A stretch of DNA of 64,000 nucleotides from Symsagittifera roscoffensis (taxonomy: Eukaryota > Xenacoelomorpha > Acoela > Convolutidae): the NCBI RefSeq assembly GCF_963678635.1, contig NC_087070.1, positions 12,432,539-12,496,538 on the forward strand, given 5' to 3'. Under the pieces are notes generated by a model that searched no databases, had not been told where the DNA came from, and worked only from the letters and a program-made list of their open reading frames with translations. Made by a program: the position numbers and the translations under genes. Of the stretch, positions 13,701-23,217 are shown one piece after another (positions within the stretch are counted from its first letter, which is position 1; every line of letters begins with the position of its first letter).

Positions 13701-16700
13701 CGCAAGGGTAAAAATCAATATGAAACGTGGTATTTGTATCGCAAAGTATATGTTCTTTTACTCAGAGTTTATGACTATCTAACTCCCATAATGTCGGGCA
13801 AATTTTCCTGTGAGGTTTAAGGAAATGATGGTAATAAGTAGGCGCTTTTATAGAAAATTTCTGAATGTAAAATCCCAGGTCGTGGAGCGAGGAAACTTTT
13901 TAAAAAAATACATTTTCTATGTTTACATAAAAATTTACATTACCTACCATTTAATTAAACATTCTCCCATCCATACCCTTGATGCCCTGATTCCCGGTCT
14001 TGGAAGCCACTGGTATTCATAGCTGGGTATGTCTAAAGCAACCTCTGTTTCTGTCTGACCATTAAAAAAGCTCATTGTCAATATCCCAGTGCCGCACGAG
14101 GCTGACACACAAGGCATGTTATGCCCTGTGCTAAATGATGTCATTTACAGTGCCATATGCCCGAAAGATGGTTTGGACTCGTAAGGTGGTTGGTAAGGCA
14201 TCTTGCCACCCTTTTGAGGGTCAAATCCTGTTGTTTCCGACCCTCTCAGTAAAGGTCTGGAAGACTAGACTCTGGTGCATTTGATTGCTTTGTTGCACTA
14301 GGCTGAGAACTTTTAACAAAGAAACTGAACTCAGCTTAAAAATATCTTAAGCCAAACGGCTAAAAATCAAAATAAAATCATAACAATCAGAACGACCTAT
14401 GTAAGTGTCTGAACTACGTTCATCCACTCTTAAACACTCAACTCAACCGCAGTGTACGTACAGCAAAAAAAATCAAAAGATATGGCAACTAAGCGATCAA
14501 AACAAAAGCAGACAAAAACAATTGAAACGGAATAATTAGTTTGAAAAAAAAAAATTCTGTCAGATTCGAACCCAGGACCTTTACGGTCCCAGTCATTTTG
14601 ATTGCCTCCAACACAAGTGTACCGGAGACGCTGAAAAATTTGAATTCGTTATGAACTGAGCCTAAATGTACCATTTCTAATTTTAACCATTGTGTGAACA
14701 AACTATTGTACGGGAAAAGTGTAGAACCCGACTGAAACACTTTTGCTGATCGCAAGGGTAAAAATCAATATGAAACGTGGTATTTGTATCGCAAAGTATA
14801 TGTTCTTTTACTCAGAGTTTATGACTATCTAACTCCCATAATGTCGGGCAAATTTTCCTGTGAGGTTTAAGGAAATGATGGTAATAAGTAGGCGCTTTTA
14901 TAGAAAATTTCTGAATGTAAAATCCCAGGTCGTGGAGCGAGGAAACTTTTTAAAAAAATACATTTTCTATGTTTACATAAAAATTTACATTACCTACCAT
15001 TTAATTAAACATTCTCCCATCCATACCCTTGATGCCCTGATTCCCGGTCTTGGAAGCCACTGGTATTCATAGCTGGGTATGTCTAAAGCAACCTCTGTTT
15101 CTGTCTGACCATTAAAAAAGCTCATTGTCAATATCCCAGTGCCGCACGAGGCTGACACACAAGGCATGTTAGGCCCTGTGCTAAATGATGTCATTTACAG
15201 TGCCATATGCCCGAAAGATGGTTTGGACTCGTAAGGTGGGTGGTTAGGCACCTTGCCACCCTTTTAAGAGTCAAATCCTGGTGTTTCTGACCCCCTCAGT
15301 AAAGGTCTGGAAGACTAGACTCTGGTGCATTTGATTGCTTTGTTGCACTAGGCTGAGAACTTCTAACAAAGAAACTGAACTCAGCTTAAAAATATCTTAA
15401 GCCAAACGGCTAAAAATCAACATAAAATCATAACAATCAGGACGACCTATGTAAGTGTCTGAACTACGTTCATCCACTCCTAAACACTCAACTCAACCGC
15501 AGTGTACGTACAGCAAAAAAAAAAATCAAAAGATATGGCAACTAAGCGAACAAAACAAAAGCAGACAAAAACAATTGAAACGGAATAATTCGTTTGAAAA
15601 AAAAATTCTGTCAGATTCGAACCCAGGACCTTTACGGTCCCAGTCATTTTGATTGCCTCCAACACAAGTGTACCGGAGACGCTGAAAAATTTGAATTCGT
15701 TATGAACTGAGCCTAAATGTACCATTTCTAATTTTAACCATTGTGTGAACAAACTATTGTACGGGAAAAGTGTAGAACCCGACTGAAACACTTTTGCTGA
15801 CGCAAGGGTAAAAATCAATATGAAACGTGGTATTTGTATCGCAAAGTATATGTTCTTTTACTCAGACTTTATGACTATCTAACTCCCATAATGTCGGGCA
15901 AATTTTCCTGAGAGGTTTAAGGAAATGATGGTAATAAGTAGGCACTTTTATAGAAAATTTCTGAATGTAAAATCCCAGGTCGTGGAGCGAGGAAACTTTT
16001 TAAAAAAATACATTTTCTATGTTTACATAAAAATTTACATTACCTACCATTTAATTAAACATTCTCCCATCCATACGCTTGATGCCCTGCGAACTATAGC
16101 AATGGTCCTACCAGAGGTAGAAACAAATTGATGAAATTTTTTTTTGAAACAGCAACCCAATGTTTTTAAAAAAGAAGCGAAGTTTCACTTCCATACACAA
16201 GCAAAAATACCACCGATAACGCTACTGGGAAAAACTGAATGATTAAAAGTTTGAGTCTTCAAAACTTCTTAAGTGACGAACGCCAATTATGAGTCTAACA
16301 TAATTGCTAAGTGACGCAAGCCAATTATGAGGCATTAGCAGTACCTGTCGATATGAAAGAAATTTACCAACTGATATGCCTCAATTTAAAGAGCGGGCTC
16401 ATTTTAACTAGTATACGAAAAAGTTCATTAAAAACATCCGACCATGACCAGGTTCGAAGCCTCTATTTTGTTGTGGGTCCACGTCCCTACCTCTACGCTA
16501 CAGATCCGTGATACCTTGAAGCTAAAGTGCTATTTGTAATATAATAGTCTATGTTAATATCCTTAGCATTGGCTGTACTTAATAGCTGGTTATTGATCAA
16601 AATTAACACTTTCAAAATGAACAATATTTGCGACTTCGGTTGGAAAACAAGAGAGTTCATACTATCACACAAGCTTCGCCTGTGTAAAAAAACGCTCAAT

Positions 16701-19700
16701 CTATAAAATAATTGCCTGAATTAACTAAACGCCACAGAACAGAGCCAAAAGTCAGCTGTGAAAGAGTCAATGAACGCAAGTATACAGACAAAACATACTG
16801 ACTTGTTCATGGAAAAAATCTCAACTTTCGAACTTCGAGGTTAAAAAAATATGACCATAAAATTCTTTGAATTTCTAGAACAATTTATGATTGACCGTTT
16901 TTATTATTAAAATAACCCAGTTTGAGACAACTGGTTCAGTAGGTAAACGTACTAGAGATTTTTATATCGCAAAAATTTCTATTTAGCGAAAATTTTTGTT
17001 TCGATAGGAAATCTGATTATCAAATCCATTTTCTAATTTTGAAGTTGGTCGTTTTTTCTTTTGTGGCTTTTTCACTTTTGCTGTTCGATAGTGGAGTTTG
17101 CTTTTATTTTAAGAAAGGAAACAAACTGATTTTTAACAGAAATATCTCAAAATTCAAACCGCGAAAAAGTAAATTTGAGCCTGATTATTTTTAAAGGGTT
17201 TTTTTTTGAAAAGAAGAAACAAAATAAAATCATCGCGACCTATATAAGAGTCTGAACGACTTTCATCGACTCTTAACAACAAAGAGTTCATTAAAACTTT
17301 ATATTTTATTTTCCGTCAAACATTGAGCTTAAGAGCATGATCTCAGCGAATTTGACTTAAATACAATCCAATTCAGAGGAGTATGCTGGAATGGAGCTGA
17401 AAAGCGACCAACCTCGAAATTAAGTGTTTACCTGATCCAGGCTCATGAAGGCCGTGTGTGAATGTCCAGGATGATGATTCTCGTCAGCTTCCAGGTGTAG
17501 CACCAGGGGCGTCGGTGTATTTTTATTTTTACCATCTTTCTTACCCTCGCTGTACTTTTCCTGGGAAAAAAAAATCGATTTAAAGGGTAAAACTGAGTTC
17601 GGAACAATAGCATTATTGAACGATTTCTGTATGTTATAACTTTGAAGAGCAGCGTATGCATAAAATATTTCATACTCGTTGAGACAAAATAGCATGACAC
17701 TTCGTTTCCAAGCATCGAGTAAAATTTAGCTGACTTAGTCATACTCGAGCGATGCTATCATGTTTCTTTCATGTGCTCTTACCCATTCTTTGACCAGACC
17801 TTCGTGATCAATAGGTACTAAGGCTTCAAAATCCACCGGAGCACCGTCTGTTGGCTTTTCAAACTTCATCTCGTGTAATATCTCTCCATTGAAGCTACAT
17901 ATTCAAAAAATATATAGAGAAATAACTTAATAGCAAAATGAATTTCTCTCATCAAAATTTGGAAGATGACTCATAATAAAGATACTTAAATAATCGCATA
18001 CCATAGCTTGCCGTCCATGAACACTTCAGTGGCTCTTTGATACAAGGTTGCTCTACCTGGAACATCTGTAACAAAACTGCAACTGAAAATGTACTGATTT
18101 AACTCTTGTTCCTGAGGTCCGCTGAAGTATGTCTGCATTGCAAATCCATCGTTCACTTCTCTGAAAAAAAAATCTTGCCAGAAAAGTATTCTTTACAACT
18201 AAGATTCAGTGGTTTTAACGTACTTATTAATTTTCAATGAGTCCTTGTTAACAATAATTGAGGCACGCAATGTTGTCAGAGGCTCTTTTCCATTAGGTAG
18301 ATGCCCATTGAACTGAAACAAATCACAAAAATACTCACTAATAGCACTTTCATCATAGTTTGCTAGTATTTTGTTCTTTATTGTTATAATCTTTGATCGA
18401 TACATTCCACCTAGTATCTATTGTACTTCCTTAACTGTGAATTCAAGTCTTTTACTACTACTACTACTATCATCAAAAAGTACGGAAAAATATCTTTATG
18501 CCTAAATAATTATGCCTATTTCAGGAGCTTGGCGTTTACCCGCGGGCTTATAAAAGGCCATAGATACAAAATAACAGAAACAAATTTACAATGACGCCAG
18601 ATACACAGAAAAACGTTACCAGATTTGCATAGAACAGAAAAAAAAGACTCATGAGCAGTACCGGGACAGGAGGAGGGTGGAGTTCCCTTTTTGCAGGACA
18701 ACTGACAGATGTTGCATAAAATAGCAAGCAGCTTGCCCGGGGTCGGCACAGGCAGAGCGCGCTGCTGCCATCGAAGCAATGCGACGAATGATTTTAGCGG
18801 CAATGGGCGACCACCCACCAAGGGCCTCGACAGAGAGGGGCACAAACGAGATGCCAGCTTCTTCGCACGCGGGAAGGCGCTTTGTGAACTTTCGCTCGTC
18901 GGATACTTCGAGGGCGTGACCGGCACTAGTTCCAGGTTTTTGCAAAGTAGATGACAGCAGGGAACTAATGACGGTCATGTCCAGAGCGGCTGGACGACCT
19001 CGATAACAACAGGGGAGATAAATGTCTCCCGGGCGAGAGCGAGAAGTGAGATTGGCTTTTTCTAAAACGGGGGAGAGAGCTGCCTTAGTGGGACTGTTGA
19101 AAACGCCATCGCGCAGTCTGTCATTGCGCGATATGCGGTCTCCGTCGGCTGCGCAAGCGAGGGCGTGATCGCCAAACGTATCTAGAGTCCTGGAACATTT
19201 CGGGCACGTAGACTCGCTGTTGAGTAGGAAACTCCGAGTCGATAGCAAACTGCAAACCGAAACTCGGCTGCAGGAAGGGTTAACCCTGGCGCCTTCAGAC
19301 CCGAAAGCCAGTCACCACTGTTGGGGAGCGAACAGGAGAGCAGTCTGACTGTCTCGGGGCGTAGAGGCGGATGACGTGAGCTCGGACCAAGACTTGGAAT
19401 CAACTAGGCTTGAAAGTTTCATTTGTGCTTTGGGGGCCATTAAAAGAATGTCAGCGTTGTCACTTAGAAACTCGAGGGAGGACGAACAATTCAACACGGT
19501 GGAGGGCACCGTGGTGTTGTGAAAGATCCGGTCAGAGAAATTTGGTGTCAAGGTAGCACCCGAGGAAGGCCACTGGGGCAATCGAAGAAGAAATTGGAAG
19601 CCCGAGGACACCTTTAGCCACAGGCAGTGAACACTGCAGGCGTTGAGACGGCGACAGGGCTGAATCAGTAATGGACTCGAGACATAAGTGAACGGCATTG

Positions 19701-21519
19701 TCAGAAGGGATCGCAAGTCTCTTTTCAAGAACAGGGCTTGGATAAAGTCGTCGTTAGTCGAAATGGCAGCGCCCAGGTTCTTCAAACCACTGCTCCGAAC
19801 GGTAATGGCATTAGGAAGAGCACTAAAATCCAGGTTGGGGTTGGGAGACCAAGCTTCACACTTCTCAACGCTGACCTCCAAGCCGATTTAGCCATAGACG
19901 AAACCAAATGCGGAAAAACCTGAGCAAGGAGATTAACATCGCCGACAAGGGAACCATCGTCTAAGTACCAGACGTTACAGGCGAGATCAGGAAATTGGTT
20001 CCTAAGAGCTACAATGATGGGATGAATCGTAATGGCAAACAAGCGAGGAGCCAGTGGGTCAGCTGTCACCTTCCTGGACGCCACACGCGGATAGAACAAG
20101 GGAATTACCGAATTTCAGCCAGGATGGTTGGCTATAGCAGAACTCGACCCACCGGAGAAGCTCTGGAAACTGGTCGGCAACCTGCCGAAGAATAGAGAAC
20201 CGGTCGAGGGTATTAAAGGCGTTTTTCAGATCGACCTGGAGAATAGCCAAAGAAGATGTGTCACCCACGGGAGCAACGAGCCCGTTCAGCGCGTGAGAAA
20301 CGGCTTCACAGCCACCAGGAACGCCCACTCCGACCAGAAGAGGAACGAGCAAAGAGGCGGCTTTCTGGCTAGAAAGACGACAAAGGCACTTGGCAACAAG
20401 TCTGCGCAAGATCTCACCAACTGCTATGGGTCTTACGCCACCATCTTTTTTATTCGGCGCAAGAAGGCTGGCTCCGCATAAGTAGGGAGCAATGGAGGTA
20501 GGCGCCTCACTACGAGCAAGAAGATTGACAACGTCGAGAACGGCAGAGATGGCTTGATCCCGGTAAGCGGGTGAAGGGCATAGAAAAGCATTAGACAAGT
20601 GTGTGGCATAAAATTTGGAGACACCTGCAGCAGAGTCTTTTGGAAAACTCTTACCACAGTTGATCAATATGTCACAGGAAATGCTGCACGGGATAAGATC
20701 TGGAGGATTATGCCTATTGAAAAATCTCCACCTAAATTATAATTTGGAGAAAATTAGGCCAATTAACTAAATTATTTTGAAAACATCGATAAACTCGTTA
20801 AGAGCGTTGTTTTCCACCCATTATAAAAAAGATCAACCGTTCAGTTCCTTCTCTCCCTGGTACACCGTAGAATGTGCTTTCCAAGCACGCATTAATTCTA
20901 AGTAAACTATGCATTTCATTTTGAAATATTTTCCTACATCACTTTGTATGTTGATGGGTAAAAAATAGTCAAATCGACGTTTAATTAAGTTTCGATGATT
21001 AAATCTGTAGTGCTAGACAACAATCTCTTCGTTAAAAAAATCTTCTGAAACAAAAATCGTATTTTCTGCCCCTAATTTACTTTAAGGGGTGTTGTAATGT
21101 TCATGCCACATTTTTATTGCACTTTGAATTGATGCATGATTTGTCTGTTTAAGTTTAAGTGTGAAAAACATCAACTCGCTAGTCACGCTAAAAGGAAACT
21201 GTTCAACTGATCCTAATACTCTACCGGAAATGCTTGGTTCTTTCCGAGATGCATCATATCCCTTCTAGACCCGAATAGCAGCCTTGAGTCAAGTTTGGCA
21301 TCAACACGTCGGGTGTTGTTTCCGCCATCTGATTGTGTTTGATCTAGCTTGATTTGCTCCGAAGAAAATTTGATTCCACCGAAATAGAAGAAGTCATCAA
21401 AAAGCTCTACAAAAAAATTTGAAAATAAAAATTGTTATAAAAGCATATAGTTAACTGAACTTACCGCTATCTGGCTGATCGAATACACCATCACTCGGAG
21501 AGGAAAATATGCCACCCAT
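4458..21519 (-). CDS. MGRN1-like: Mahogunin-like RING E3 ubiquitin ligase (MGRN1/RNF157 family), whole gene
   Basis: Eight exons on the minus strand, in coding order: 21519-21465, 21406-21225, 18312-18224, 18160-18002, 17894-17783, 17560-17432, 6131-5926, 4755-4458. They total 1230 nt (409 aa plus TGA), and every junction has GT/AG with matching phase. The N-terminus MGGIFS fits the N-myristoylation pattern (Gly2, Ser6), as in MGRN1. Residues about 25-250 match the family's conserved region before the RING (FGGIKF, LTTLRASIIVNKDSLKI, GHSHTAFMSLDQ). The C3HC4 RING uses C303, C306, C318, H320, C324, C327, C338 and C341. A tail of about 65 aa follows; I see no PSAP motif. Family role: membrane-associated ubiquitin ligase in endosomal trafficking. 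Introns 6 (11.3 kb) and 2 (2.9 kb) are filled with repeats. A non-coding first exon may exist, because TTTCAG directly precedes the ATG. Confidence 0.9.
5099..5171 (-). repeat. tRNA-derived SINE head (or tRNA pseudogene)
   Basis: On the minus strand, a perfect Pol III A box (TGGCTGAGTGG, 5163-5153) and B box (GGCTCGAGTCC, 5119-5109) lie at tRNA spacing. The 3' acceptor strand does not pair well with the 5' end, so I call it a SINE head rather than a working tRNA. It lies in intron 7 of the Mahogunin-like gene. Confidence 0.7.
5926..6131 (-). CDS. MGRN1-like: Mahogunin-like gene, exon 7 (start of RING)
   Basis: Acceptor CGTTTCAG, donor GTTAGT. Encodes SGSQYSVKLEKLYQ and YLMQEIYNAI, matching GSFSVKPLKQKQ and YLLQEIYGIE of MGRN1. 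An acidic spacer follows, then the first two RING cysteines (CTMC). It ends in phase 2. Confidence 0.88.
6602..7881 (+). pseudogene. FLYWCH zinc finger plus MULE transposase (broken)
   Basis: Bases 6620-6860 encode a FLYWCH-type zinc finger: a Trp/Tyr-rich start, WKCSRWGSHKRK, then NEHTHE. Bases 6985-7881, in another frame, encode a MULE transposase core: VWLCDGTFK with the first Asp, HRILLDFELAAINAF with the second acidic site, GCYFHLSQA, and the C-terminal TTNAVEGWHLGV block. The two parts are separated by a frameshift and a stop at 6872, and no ATG starts the second frame. FLYWCH plus MULE is a known metazoan Mutator-like arrangement. A C8 homopolymer at about 7181-7189 may be a further lesion. 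Confidence 0.78.
7882..8545. other. 3' part of the MULE, no gene seen
   Basis: AT-rich, with no open frame that resembles a known protein. It contains the tRNA-like SINE head at 8234-8300. Confidence 0.5.
8234..8300 (-). repeat. tRNA-derived SINE head
   Basis: The minus strand has an A-box-like TAGCTTAGCGG and a B-box-like AGTTCGAAAGA at tRNA spacing. It is degenerate, with no intact cloverleaf. Confidence 0.5.
8690..9220. repeat. Dispersed intronic repeat (unnamed family)
   Basis: It shares segments such as GTTGGAAAAGAGTCAATGAA and TCTTTGAATTTC.AGAACAA.TTATGAT with 16690-17220. Weaker matches lie at 4860-5720, 9640-9830 and 11430-11700. No coding capacity is visible. It may be a non-autonomous element that seeded several intron sites. 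Confidence 0.5.
9233..9272. repeat. G-rich palindrome with quadruplex potential
   Basis: GAGGGGGCGGGAGGGGG is followed by a short loop and its near-complement CGCCCCCCTCCCCCTC. Several G runs of three or more also fit a G-quadruplex. It lies within otherwise AT-rich intron sequence; the surrounding 9221-9640 shows nothing else recognisable. Confidence 0.6.
9930..10610. repeat. Degenerate tandem repeat, ~165-170-bp unit
   Basis: The motif AACGTCATATCTCGAAAACTA recurs at about 10050, 10221 and 10385. Each copy is followed by a CCTGAGAGTA...ACCCAACTACA segment and a TTTCAAA...TTTGAAAA segment. Three fuller and two partial copies are visible, with clear divergence. Confidence 0.8.
10620..11130. 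repeat. Purine-rich (A/G) low-complexity tract
   Basis: About 500 bp in which the plus strand is nearly all A and G, built from variants of GAAAAAGATTGAAAAAGAAGGAT. The long minus-strand open frames here (Phe/Leu/Ser) are composition artefacts. Confidence 0.9.
11150..11275 (+). mobile_element. 3' fragment of the Jockey-like LINE
   Basis: About 125 bp close to 3790-3935 of the decayed LINE, sharing ATGAAATCCATCTTCCCCAA and the following sequence. No coding frame remains. Confidence 0.75.
12071..12140 (+). repeat. tRNA-like (Gly-like) segment, one per 1050-bp unit
   Basis: GTGGTTAGGCATCTTGCCACCC followed by GAGTCAAATCCTGG resembles a tRNA D-arm, anticodon arm and T-arm, with a TTGCCAC-like loop. 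Copies recur at +1050, +2100 and +3150. The acceptor stem is poor, so this is probably a SINE head. Confidence 0.5.
12461..12520 (-). repeat. tRNA-derived SINE segment, one per 1050-bp unit
   Basis: The minus strand has a perfect B box (GGGTTCGAATC) preceded by a pairable arm (GGACCGTAAAGGTCC) and followed by an A/T tail. Further copies start at about 13511, 14561 and 15610. The A box is weak. Confidence 0.55.
16440..16510 (-). repeat. tRNA-derived SINE head
   Basis: On the minus strand, a TAGCGTAGAGG A box and a GGCTTCGAACC B box lie at about tRNA spacing. It sits just beyond the 1050-bp array. Confidence 0.5.
16690..17220. repeat. Second copy of the dispersed intronic repeat
   Basis: It matches 8690-9220, including GAAAGAGTCAATGAACGCAA and TTCTTTGAATTTCTAGAACAA. 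No coding potential. Nothing else is recognisable between 16511 and 17431. Confidence 0.5.
17432..17560 (-). CDS. MGRN1-like: Mahogunin-like gene, exon 6
   Basis: Acceptor TTTTTTTCCCAG, donor GTAAAC. Encodes PLVLHLEADE and GHSHTAFMSLDQ, matching VVIQAVVDE and GHAHVLLAAFEK of MGRN1. The 11.3-kb intron follows. Confidence 0.88.
17783..17894 (-). CDS. MGRN1-like: Mahogunin-like gene, exon 5
   Basis: Acceptor TATGTAG, donor GTAAGA. Encodes FNGEILHEMKFEKP and ends VKEW. The length and ending match the SLPSFKIDFSEW region of MGRN1. Confidence 0.85.
18002..18160 (-). CDS. MGRN1-like: Mahogunin-like gene, exon 4
   Basis: Acceptor TTTTTTTCAG, donor GTATGC. Encodes the segment around FSCSFVTDVPGRATLYQRAT, which corresponds to the MGRN1 strand LEFTFDADARVAITIYCQAS. 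Confidence 0.87.
18224..18312 (-). CDS. MGRN1-like: Mahogunin-like gene, exon 3
   Basis: Acceptor GTTTCAG, donor GTACGT. Encodes EPLTTLRASIIVNKDSLKIN, the strongest match to MGRN1 (VKTLRSLVNIRKDSLRL). It ends in phase 2 and joins exon 4 through a lysine codon. Confidence 0.88.
18530..20690 (-). mobile_element. Non-LTR retrotransposon remnant, possible restriction-like endonuclease type
   Basis: Minus-strand pieces in coding order. 20667-20059 has SLLAPNKKDGGVRPIAVGE, VDLKNAFNTLDR and the start of the GVQEGD box. 20099-19782 has DPLAPRLFAI and the YLDD catalytic box. 19881-19312 is the thumb and connection region. 19248-18649 has a CPKC...GDHALAC zinc motif and PGDIYLP...GRPAALDMTVIS, which resembles a PD-(D/E)xK nuclease core. 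The frames overlap, so several frameshifts exist. An RT followed by a zinc motif and restriction-like nuclease suggests the R2/NeSL/Utopia side of the LINE tree; the clade is an inference. It lies in intron 2 of the Mahogunin-like gene, on the gene's own strand. Confidence 0.75.
21225..21406 (-). CDS. MGRN1-like: Mahogunin-like gene, exon 2
   Basis: Acceptor TTTTTTGTAG, donor GTAGAG. Encodes ELFDDFFYFGGIKF and, near its end, the MHLGKNQAFP segment, matching the MGRN1 N-terminal region (FFMGGEKF ... FLGSRPVQFP). Without splicing, the frame would hit TAG within 9 nt of the donor. Confidence 0.85.
21465..21519 (-). CDS. MGRN1-like: Mahogunin-like gene, coding exon 1
   Basis: Starts with ATG at 21519-21517 and encodes MGGIFSSPSDGVFDQPDS. 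Donor GTAAGT follows at 21464. The sequence just before the ATG (TTTCAG) looks like a splice acceptor, so an upstream untranslated exon is possible. Confidence 0.82.
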
Positions 21520-22110
21520 CTGAAACAGCAATAAACCCCAATTCAACGAAGTGTAATCAGAAGGTCAAAAGTATCATAGAGACAGAGGTTACAGTCAGGA
21601 GTCCCTTCATCACGTATTCCAGTCAAAAACCTTGGAATTTTCTAGATATGGAAGTGATACTGATAAAAGGAGATGACAAGTGTTGATGTCCTTACAATAA
21701 AACTCGATACGGGTTACGTTTCTTCAATAAGAACACGCAACTCGACACGAAAAAATAGAATATACAAATACAATTATGTTACAAATTTCGTCAAAAGTTA
21801 TTTTGTCATTTATTGTTCCGGGTATGCAAGCGGCGTTCGCAATCTGTAAAGCCAGGGAGATTAAAGCCAAGGAGATTCTCTGTTTTAAAAAGCTGCCTGC
21901 TCTGCAACTATTCAAATTCATCAATCCTTCCCAGCAGAGGATTGCTTGATTTCAATCCGATTTTAACACGCGGGATGAATTCAGGAGTAGCGAGCAAACA
22001 CTTCGATTTTGGTCCAAAAAATGGAGTGCGGTCTTTATTTAGACAACCGCGTATTCATACTCGTCAGTATTTAGACAAACACTGTATGAACCAATCTCTA
22101 TGAGCCATAA
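21520..22110. promoter_or_regulatory. 5' flank of the Mahogunin-like gene, no clear motif
   Basis: This stretch between the gene's ATG and the inverted LTR fragment should hold the promoter or an untranslated exon. I see no convincing TATA box or other gene. Confidence 0.3.
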
Positions 22111-23060
22111 AAACATGTATGTAACATTCGCCCGGAAGTTGTTGTTGTGAAGTACACATCGACGGAAAATAGAGCCAAGCTATAAAACGACTGGCTAGCG
22201 TCTAATCAGAGCTCTACATGCTTTTCACCGTCTCTGCCAAAGCCAGTTCTTTCGGTGGTTTTTCAAACATCGGGTCGACAAAAACGTTACTGTTTTCCGG
22301 CTTCGACAAGAACGCTCAAATGAAATTAATTATATGCGAAAATAGTGAGCTCATGGCTGGGTCTCAGTATCCCCAGACCACGAGGTCACTCCTAAAAAAA
22401 GGGCTACTACTATCTATCATATTACTATTGTTTTTGTTCAGTGGATAAAAATCATCATCTCCATCGAAGATAGATCAACCCTTTCCCTCAACTTCTAAAT
22501 CATCATAATCTGAAAACGAATGTAGATGTTATTAATTCAATTCAGGACATGACCAGAAGCTAAAAGTTGTTAATTTAACGAGTTAGTTTCCTCCCGAGGC
22601 CGCTCCGGATTCTGGAATCCGGGCAAAGAACAGTCTTAAGTGTTCCTGGAGGCTGTACACGTCGTCCAAATACCCTTCCTGGTTCTCGGGAATCGTGTTG
22701 TAACTAGTCGGTCACTGTAATATCTGTACCGCTGGTATTTCTTCCCGTGTCGTCTCTATCCACGAATATTGTTGTTGTGTGTGTTAGCACGTTTTCAGTT
22801 ACTGCAAAATTTTAATATCGCGAAGTGTCTTTTCTTTTATCGAAATTTTAAAATTTTACATGTCACTCCAAATTGACCTTTCCCAATCCGTCAAAATGAA
22901 CGATTAGCACCACTAATTCGTTAAAACCGTCAATCTTCCCAGTCAGATGTTTCGAAACCAAACTTGCATTTTGGTCAAAAATGCAAGTTCGGGTTCGGCA
23001 AAAAATTTCGAACCCGAACTTGCATTTTGGTACATTCTGGTCGAACTTCCCAAGTTCTTA
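22111..23060 (-). mobile_element. Inverted LTR fragment, Gypsy family 1-like
   Basis: Read on the minus strand, it follows the element 1 LTR from GTTCGACCAGAATG (about 23050) to CGGGCGAATGTTACA. It then continues through TACATGTTTTTATGGC, that is, just into the primer-binding-like site, where similarity stops (about 22111). It is more diverged from the 23218 LTR than that LTR is from the 42281 LTR. It faces element 1 head to head. Confidence 0.75.
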
Positions 23061-23217
23061 TAGAATAATGCTTAGATTTGATAGGTGAAAAGATTTTATT
23101 TTTTGTTTAAATCCACTTAATGGTCTTTTATGATGCTTTAACGTCTCTAAATCAGTTTATACCAACTCAATTATCCTGACGATGGACATAGTTCCGAAAA
23201 GGTTCGAATTCACATTT

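Larger units (their letters stand above)
11894..16089. repeat. Tandem array: four 1050-bp units
   Basis: Units start at 11894, 12944, 13994 and 15044 with CCGGTCTTGGAAGCC. The second and third units are almost identical; the first and fourth differ by scattered substitutions and 1-2-bp indels. The array ends at GATGCCCTG (about 16089). Each unit carries two tRNA-like segments on opposite strands. The small open frames inside the units repeat exactly and have no recognisable product. The array lies inside intron 6 of the Mahogunin-like gene. Confidence 0.95.

Noticed and set aside
11769-15818. Repeated 66-112-residue frames as a gene family
   Set aside because: They are identical only because the 1050-bp unit is duplicated; there is no recognisable domain and they read across tRNA-like segments.
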